Source of the DNA: Saccopteryx bilineata
Lineage: Eukaryota > Chordata > Mammalia > Chiroptera > Emballonuridae
Direction of reading: 5' to 3'
DNA length: 64,000 nucleotides
Assembly (NCBI RefSeq): GCF_036850765.1
Contig: NC_089492.1
Location: 67,580,982 to 67,644,981, forward strand
Shown: positions 58,129 through 64,000 of the stretch, one piece after another
Numbering within the stretch: the stretch's first letter is position 1
Layout of the letters: each line of letters starts with the position of its first letter
Program-made: the position numbers and the translations under genes
The notes under the pieces: model-generated
The model's database searches: none
Seen by the model: the letters and a program-made list of their open reading frames with translations, nothing else
Told to the model about the DNA's origin: nothing

Positions 58129-58335
58129 TAATTTTCTGTTAAGTAACTAATATATAATATAAGATGCTAATATAAGATGCTAATATATCTGTTAAGTAAC
58201 TTCAGGAAGATATAAATTTCCATTCTTATCAAACTTGAATTATATATAGCATGTTGTAATCTGGTTTTTTTCACACATCAATATATCTTGAACATTTTTC
58301 TATGCCAGTAAATATTCTTCCATAACCTTTACTTA

Positions 58336-58469
58336 AGGCTTCCCAGTTGTCCTTTCTATAATAACCCATACATTTATTTTGTCCCAGCAGTGCCCAGTCC
58401 TCGCTGGATATTATAATTACCTGCACAGGCCCCACCCCAGGAGTGGGGCCCAGGCACCAGTATTTTTTT
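58336..58469 (+). repeat. Left arm of a near-perfect 134-bp inverted repeat
   Basis: Runs from AGGCTTCCCAGTTGTCC to GGCACCAGTATTTTTTT. The reverse complement occurs at 59676-59809 with the same length and, by eye, a single mismatch (TCCTCGCTGG against TCCTAGCTGG). The arm overlaps an old MER5/MER20-like hAT remnant (about 58375-58521) that continues into the spacer. Confidence 0.93.
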
Positions 58470-58521
58470 CAATTCCCCAAATGGCTCTAATAAAAAGGCA
58501 GAATTGAAAACCAGTGATTTA
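58375..58521 (+). mobile_element. Ancient hAT-type MER (MER5/MER20-like) remnant
   Basis: ATTATAATTACCTGCACAGGCCCCACCCC, CCCAGGCACCAGTATTTTTTTC and AATTGAAAACCAGTGATTTA resemble these non-autonomous elements and their end. A SINE is inserted at its right end. Confidence 0.5.
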
Positions 58522-58871
58522 GCCTCACCGGGCAGTGGCGCAGTGGATGGAGCATCAGACTGGGATGCAGAGGACCCAGGTTCGAGACCCCGAGGTCGCC
58601 AGCTTGAGTGTGGGCTCATCTGGTTTGAGCAAAGCTCACCAGCTTGGACCCAAGGTTGCTGGCTTGAGCAAGGGGTTACTCACTCTGCTGTAGCCCCATG
58701 GTCAATATGAGAGAGCACATATGATAGAGCAATTAATGAGCAACTAAGGTGTCACAATGAAAAATTAATGATTGATGCTTCTCGCCTCTCTTCGTTCCTG
58801 TCTGTCTGTCCCTATCTATCCCTCTCTCTGACTCTCTCTCTCTGTCTCTGTTTAAAAAAAAGAAAAAGAAA
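58522..58871 (+). mobile_element. tRNA-derived SINE (GCCTCACCGGGCAG type) with 16-bp TSD
   Basis: GCCTCACCGGGCAGTGGCGCAGTGGATGGAGC head and GGTTCGAGACCCCGAGGTCGCC. Perfect duplication GAAAACCAGTGATTTA at 58506-58521 and 58872-58887. Confidence 0.95.
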
Positions 58872-58887
58872 GAAAACCAGTGATTTA

Positions 58888-59675
58888 ATAATTAATCATT
58901 ACATGGATTAATCAAACATTTGGAATTTTTCTAATTTTATGCTTAGACATCAATAAACTTCTTTGTAGCTAAATCTTTGTCACCTCCATAATTATTTTCT
59001 CTAAACACCTAGAAATGTTTAACACCTGGTGGCAACAGAACAAACCTAAGATCTATGATTGGCCAGCACCTAAACCTAGATAGTTGTACAGCGTTGAAAT
59101 TGTTGAGGAAAAGAACACTTAGGAGGTTCTTAATGATGCCACCAAAAATATATAAATAATGGTAATGAACTTGGCCTCCCATTCTCGCCAACAGAACTTT
59201 TTAATAGTAAACATACTGCATTCAGTTTGTAGAATTAGCATCTCTAAGTGGACAGGAAGCACAAAGTAATAGCGAATTCCTCAAGGAGAGGCAGATGGTT
59301 TTGGCAACTTTGAAGCACTCCCCAGAGAAAATGCTCTCTGTTACGGAAGTTCATCTGTGTGTGGACCACAGCCCCCTGCACTGTGTGGATGAAAATCCCT
59401 GTCTCCAAGGAACTCTCCACTCCAGGTCCAGAGACATGTGCACATCACACTACACCTTTAGAAACTCAACTATATAGCACTCAAAGATAAAAAGCAGAAC
59501 TGTTAGAAATACAAGGAAAAGTTGACATCCTCGCTACCTTCAGGGAACTATCTGTGCCCCCAACATGGGAATTTTTTCCTCATTCTGTGCCTTTAACTTT
59601 TTTTACTGTTAGGTACAAATATCTAACTAAGAGAAACCTACCTACTATACAATATTTAGAATTCTTGATAGCCAG
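58888..59675. other. Spacer of inverted repeat; no recognised gene
   Basis: AT-rich sequence. Short open frames (59009-59191 minus, 59295-59477 plus) show no recognisable domain. Confidence 0.45.
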
Positions 59676-59809
59676 AAAAAAATACTGGTGCCTGGGCCCC
59701 ACTCCTGGGGTGGGGCCTGTGCAGGTAATTATAATATCCAGCTAGGACTGGGCACTGCTGGGACAAAATAAATGTATGGGTTATTATAGAAAGGACAACT
59801 GGGAAGCCT
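59676..59809 (-). repeat. Right arm of the 134-bp inverted repeat
   Basis: From AAAAAAATACTGGTGCCTGG to GACAACTGGGAAGCCT, the reverse complement of 58336-58469. Unlike the left arm, the MER-like sequence does not continue past its inner edge. This suggests the right arm is the derived copy. Confidence 0.92.
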
Positions 59810-59887
59810 ATGTGCAAAATTTAGGTAGCAGCATTCTTAGATGACTGTCTTTAGGGGACATATTTCTGTCATTAAATATATAAGGGT

Positions 59888-60009
59888 CAGCCCTGGCCAG
59901 TTTGCTCAGTAGTAGAGCATCCACCCAGCATGTGGATGTCCTGGGTTCGATTCCTGGACAGGGCACATGGGAGAAGCACCCATCTGCTTCTCTACCCCTT
60001 CTCCTCTTG

Positions 60010-60061
<52 letters not shown>

Positions 60062-60280
60062 CCTCCCGCAGCCATGGCTTCATTGGCCCAGGCTCTGAGG
60101 ATGGCTCCATACCCTCAACCTCAGGCACTAAGAAGAGCCTGGTTGAGCAATGAAGCAACACCCCAGATGGGCAGAGCATTGTCCCCTAGTGGACTTGCCA
60201 GGTGGATCCCGATTGGGGTGGATGTGAGAGTCTGTCTCTGCCTCCTCTCCTCTCACTGAATAAAAAAACAAAACAAAAAT
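59888..60280 (+). mobile_element. Bat SINE (about 390-bp type)
   Basis: AGCCCTGGCCAGTTTGCTCAGTAGTAGAGC head and GGTTCGATTCCTGGACAGGGC, with an expanded (CT)n at 60014-60060. A repeated ATA(T/C)A(A/G)GGGTCA-like flank on both sides suggests the target duplication. Confidence 0.9.
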
Positions 60281-60403
60281 ACATATACGGGTCAAGTTGG
60301 AATGAGACCCTTAATGACTCTCCTGTGCTCTGACAGGATTGACATACACAATCAACCCCAGCAGAATTCTCTTAACATATTTGAATAAGAAGTTGGAAGG
60401 AAG

Positions 60404-60766
60404 GTCCTGGCTGGTTGGCTCAGTGGTAGAGTGCCAGCCCGGCACATGAAGGTCCTGGGTTCAATTCCTGGTGAGGGCACAAAGGAGAGGTGCCATCTGC
60501 TTCTCTACCCTTCCCCCTCTCTTTTCTCTATCTCTCTCTCTCTCTCTCTCTTACCCTCTCGTAGCCAAGGCTCCATTGGAGCAAAGTTGTCCCAGGCGCT
60601 GAGGATGGCTCCATGGCCTCCACCTCAGGTGCTAGAATGGTTCCCGTTATAATGGAGCAATGCCCCCTCATGGGCACAGCATCGCCTCCTAGTGGGAATG
60701 CCAGATGGATTCCCGTCAGGCACATGTGGGAGTCTGTCTTTCTGCCTCTCCGCTTCTCACTTTAGA

Positions 60767-60811
<45 letters not shown>

Positions 60812-60830
60812 AAAGGAAGGAAGGAAGAGG
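60404..60830 (+). mobile_element. Bat SINE (about 390-bp type) with (CA)n and (GGAA)n tail
   Basis: GTCCTGGCTGGTTGGCTCAGTGGTAGAG head and GGTTCAATTCCTGGTGAGGGC. The tail has (CA)n at 60770-60806 followed by GGAA-rich repeats. Confidence 0.9.
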
Positions 60831-60882
60831 AAAAAGTCAAGAAGGGAGAAAAGAGGGAAAAGAAATAAACCTTTACCAGCCC

Positions 60883-60989
60883 TAGCCAATTAGCTCAGTG
60901 GTAGAGTACTGGCCCAGGGGTTGCCAGGTGGATCCTGATCTGGATGCATGCAGGAGTCTGTCTGTCTCCCACTTGGAAAAGGAAATACA

Positions 60990-61032
<43 letters not shown>
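60883..61032 (+). mobile_element. Internally deleted bat SINE with (AAAT)n tail
   Basis: The head AGCCCTAGCCAATTAGCTCAGTGGTAGAG is joined directly to the 3' body (GGCCCAGGGGTTGCCAGGTGGATCCTGATC). (AAAT)n lies at 60987-61031. 61033-61855 shows no gene or recognised repeat. Confidence 0.88.
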
Positions 61033-61855
61033 GAAACCTTTTCCAAGTTGTCAGTGGTGTGGTAGGTGTTTTCACAGACATTAGTTCTAAAGTATAAGCC
61101 TGTTGAGTCAGAAATAGTCTCCCTGACATTTATTATAAGCAGGGTCAGATTTCTTTAAAGCTCTAAAGCTTTAAACATGAATTAATTTGTCCTCTAAATC
61201 CAGGTCTCTCTGACTCAAAGGATGGTAATGTCCAAGGGAATTATGAGATCAAGCTCTGTGTGTATTTAAATTCCTCATACTCCTTCAATTCAAAATAGAT
61301 GTAAAGTATCTAGCCTTTAAATTCATCTAAAGGGAGATGGTTTCTCCAGCTTTCTCCTCCTTGTGTGTAGGACTAAACTGTAGAACAGGTAAACAGCACC
61401 CACTGAATGCCCATTAACGAGCAATGATCTCTGGAACCTTCCCTGCCCACCTCTTTGATTTATATACTCTGCCCTTGGATAGAGTAAGAATTAGCTGAAG
61501 GAGGTAAAGGTCTTTGCTCTTTGAAAGAGGTGGACACAACTGATGTCTTCAGATCTTTGAAAGACTGAGATGTTAAACAGAAATTCGCCTTTCTTTGTAC
61601 ACCCAGAGGGCAGGACTAGGATGTGGAGGTAGCAGGGAAGCTATCAATCAACTCAAACTCTTCCACATGGGATGGGCTGCCTGGGGAGACAGGGTATACT
61701 CTCCACAGAAGTGTTCGTGCAAGAGCTAGAAGAGCATATTTCTGTAGAAGAAAAATCCTGTGACTGAGATTTCTCCCTAAATTAGAAAGATGAATGAGAC
61801 CAATGGTTCATGTCCAGATAGGACAACATTTCAACTAATCTTGGACAAAAACGTT

Positions 61856-62098
61856 AAAAAAAACAAAACAAAAAAGAACATAGACACAGACAACAGTGTG
61901 GTGATAACCAGAGGGAAAGGGTGGTGGGGTTAGGAGGAGGTGGGAAAAAAGGTTGAGGGGTGAGGGAGGACGGAAACAGACTTTTCTTGGGGTGATGGGC
62001 ACATGATGCAGTGTGCAGATGATGTTTTATTGAGTTGTACATTTGAAACTATAGTTTTGTGAAATAATGTCACCTCAATAAATTCAGTTAGAAAAAAA
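61856..62098 (+). mobile_element. Older L1 3' end fragment
   Basis: AACAGTGTGGTGATAACCAGAGGG, a GGAGGAGGTGGG tract, GTGATGGGCACATGATGCAG and ATGTCACCTCAATAAATTCAG form an L1 3'UTR end with A-tail. 62099-62440 is unassigned. Confidence 0.8.
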
Positions 62099-62439
62099 AG
62101 AACAAAGAATAGTATGATTGTATAATTTAAAAAATAAGAAGGATGTCATGAATTATTCCTAGAGCTCACTTTATTGAATTTAAAGCGTTGCCGTTAGTTC
62201 TGAGATAATACACGATTAGTCCCTCCTACTTTTTCACTGTTCTGTGAGTGCCTACTGTTCTATGAAATAGGGGTAGTAGGAGGGGATGATAGTTGTTGCT
62301 TTTGGTTTCTTTACTTAAATGGCAAAAGGAAAACTAGCATTCCTATGGTGACTACCCCCCATTTTTCTTCTATATTAACAGTTCATAGAAGTCAGAAGTC
62401 AGTGAACTACTGGCCTATATAAACTCAAAAGCCACCCAG

Positions 62440-62701
62440 TTGTTCAAGCCAAAACTTTGGTGTAGGATTATCTTAAAGCCCTGAGTCTTCTCCTTCTGTC
62501 AACATCCACTCCAACCATTACCATTACCACATGTTCCCAAAGTGACCCTTCTCCCCCACATGATGACTCCAACTCAAGTCCCCATCATCTCTCACTAGGA
62601 CCACTGCAAAAGGCCCCTAACTGGTTCCTCGGTTCCACTTTTTGCCCATCACTTCATTTCATCCTCCATTCAGCAACCAGAGCAATTAAATATGTAAATT
62701 A
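62440..62701 (-). mobile_element. Ancient L2 LINE fragment (part 1)
   Basis: Includes CATTTCATCCTCCATTCAGCAACCAGAGCAATTAAATATG and CACTGCAAAAGGCCCCTAACTGG, L2 3'-region landmarks. It continues at 63455 after two SINEs. The strand is inferred from the usual orientation of these landmarks. Confidence 0.6.
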
Positions 62702-63095
62702 GCCTGACCAGGCAGTGGTGCAATGGATAGAGCATCAGACTGGGATGCAGAGGACCCGGGTTCAAAACCCCAAGGTTGCAGCTTAATCATGGGCTCATCT
62801 GGCTTGAGCATGGGGTCACTGGCTTGAACCTGGGATCGTAAACATGACCCCATGGTCACTAGCTTGAGCACAAAGGTTGCTGGCTTGAAGCCCAAGGTCA
62901 CTGGCTTGAGCAAGGGGTCACTCTGCTCTGCTGTAGGCCCCCTGTCAAGGCACATATGAGAAAGTAATCAATGAACAACGAAGGAGCCGCAACAAAGAAT
63001 TGATGCTTCTCATCTTTCTTCCTTCCTGCCTGTCTGTCCCTATCTGTCCCTCTCTCTGTCTCTCTCTCTCTGTCTCTGTCTCTGTCACACAAAAA
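62702..63095 (+). mobile_element. tRNA-derived SINE (GCCTGACCAGGCAG type) in L2
   Basis: GCCTGACCAGGCAGTGGTGCAATGGATAGAGC head, CTTGAGC repeats, TGTCTGTCCC and an A-tail. ATGTAAATTA occurs at both flanks (about 62692-62701 and 63096-63105). Confidence 0.92.
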
Positions 63096-63105
63096 ATGTA
63101 AATTA

Positions 63106-63453
63106 ACCTGAACAGGCAGTGGCACAGTGGACAGAGCGATGGCCTGGGACACTGATGACCCAGGTTCGAAACCTGAGGTCACCAGCTTGAGCACAGGATC
63201 ATAGACATGTCACTGACTTGAGCCCAAAAGTCATTGACTTGAGCCCAAGGTCACTAGCTTAAGCAAAGGGTCACTGGCTCAGCTGGAGTTTCCCACCCCC
63301 CAGTCAAGGCACATATGAAAAAGCAATCAATGAAAAACTAAAGTGCCACAACAACAAGTTGATGCTTCTCATCTCTCTTCCTTCCTGTCTGTCCCTTTCT
63401 CTCTTTTTCTCTCTTTCTCTCTTTCTCTCTCTCTCTCTCTCAATAAAAAAAAA
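63106..63453 (+). mobile_element. tRNA-derived SINE (ACCTGAACAGGCAG type) next to previous SINE
   Basis: CCTGAACAGGCAGTGGCACAGTGGACAGAGC head, GGTTCGAAACCTGAGGTC, CTTGAGC repeats and a (CT)n then A-rich tail. Confidence 0.9.
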
Positions 63454-63454
63454 T

Positions 63455-63830
63455 TTACATTAGGTCATGACCTTCCCATTAAAGCCCCTCAAGTGACTTC
63501 ATGTTCCACCTGGAATAAAATCCAAATTCCTCACCAAGAGAGAAGACCCTATAAGATTTTGCCCCGTCTCCCTCTCCAACCTCAATTTTTGTCCATACAG
63601 CCTCTCAGTCCTTCAAAGAAACCAGCCTGGCTTTTGCTTTAGGACTTGGCACTGTCCTTCTGGTTTAAACTCTTCCCCCAGTCTCCCAGGGCTCCTTCCT
63701 CCTCCTCACCGTTCAAGTCTTACATGTCACCTCCTTTGAAAAGTCTTCCAGGATCATCACCTCTAGAGCAACCTCCTCCACCAGCCCCGGGCCTCTTTAT
63801 CAATATGCCTGTTTTTGTGTTCTTATGAAA
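63455..63830 (-). mobile_element. Ancient L2 LINE fragment (part 2)
   Basis: CCCATTAAAGCCCCTCAAGTGACTTC, GGAATAAAATCCAAATTCCTCACC, CTCTTCCCCCAGTCTCCCAGG and TTCAAGTCTTACATGTCACCTCC keep the L2 order. The window end (63831-64000) has no recognised gene. Confidence 0.7.
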
Positions 63831-64000
63831 CATATTTAAAGTCAAAATGGTCTTGTCTCCTTGTTCACATATGTATCCCTGAGGGTGGCAGCCACCCTGA
63901 TCCCTCACGCCTGTGTGCCCCAGGCAGTTGAGTGGACAGATGAAGACCATCCAACTCTAAGAATCCAGGACCCATTTCATCAACCAAGTTGTTGGGGGTT

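Noticed and set aside
59295..59477. Short open frames in the inverted-repeat spacer as genes
   Set aside because: Sixty codons, no start context, domain or conservation evidence.

Overview
This window is mammalian nuclear DNA, and the SINE content points to a bat (Chiroptera). It carries about 30 tRNA-derived SINEs of bat type. One group is about 390 bp and opens with a GCCCTGGCCGGTTGGCTCAG-like tRNA head. Another group opens with GCCTGACCAGGCGGTGGCGCAG and has internal CTTGAGC-type repeats. Short Ves-like elements are also present. I cannot fix the family. The SINE forms are not the standard vespertilionid Ves type; an emballonurid or rhinolophoid bat is a weak guess. I found no host protein-coding exon and no bacterial or viral replicon. 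Almost every open frame is a piece of a LINE-1 (L1), an endogenous retrovirus (ERV), a DNA transposon or a SINE.

Layout: 1-6345 is an L1 3' half fused to ERV-derived sequence and closed by a second L1 tail (composite copy 1). 6619-7919 is a hAT element with an 8-bp target duplication and a nested L1. 8186-8640 is a GGA-rich minisatellite, followed by an HMGN1 processed pseudogene (8688-9909) inside an 18-bp target duplication. 10-17 kb holds probable LTRs, SINEs and an older L1 (13075-14948). 17040-26141 is the second and more complete copy of the L1-ERV-L1-tail composite, inserted into an older L1 and flanked by a short target duplication. 27.2-28.7 kb holds a Tigger-type element and a hAT copy that keeps the C-terminal end of its transposase. 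29-35.8 kb and 50.1-57.2 kb each hold a nearly full-length antisense L1 of a different lineage. 36-50 kb and 57.5-64 kb contain MaLR LTRs, L1, L2 and MIR/L2-type remnants and a dense SINE cluster.

Most interesting: the composite retroelement occurs twice in the window. Both copies share the same ERV segments, the same terminal L1 tail and the same in-frame ORF2 stop codon. One copy is bounded, as a 9.1-kb unit, by an apparent target-site duplication. Together this suggests that a retroviral segment was carried along as an L1 3' transduction and amplified, probably in trans. Other notable items are a tailless Y4 RNA retro-fragment inside L1 ORF2, a nearly perfect 134-bp inverted repeat, and reciprocal SINE presence/absence between the two composite copies. 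All element ages, families and identities are by eye; no alignment or database search was run.
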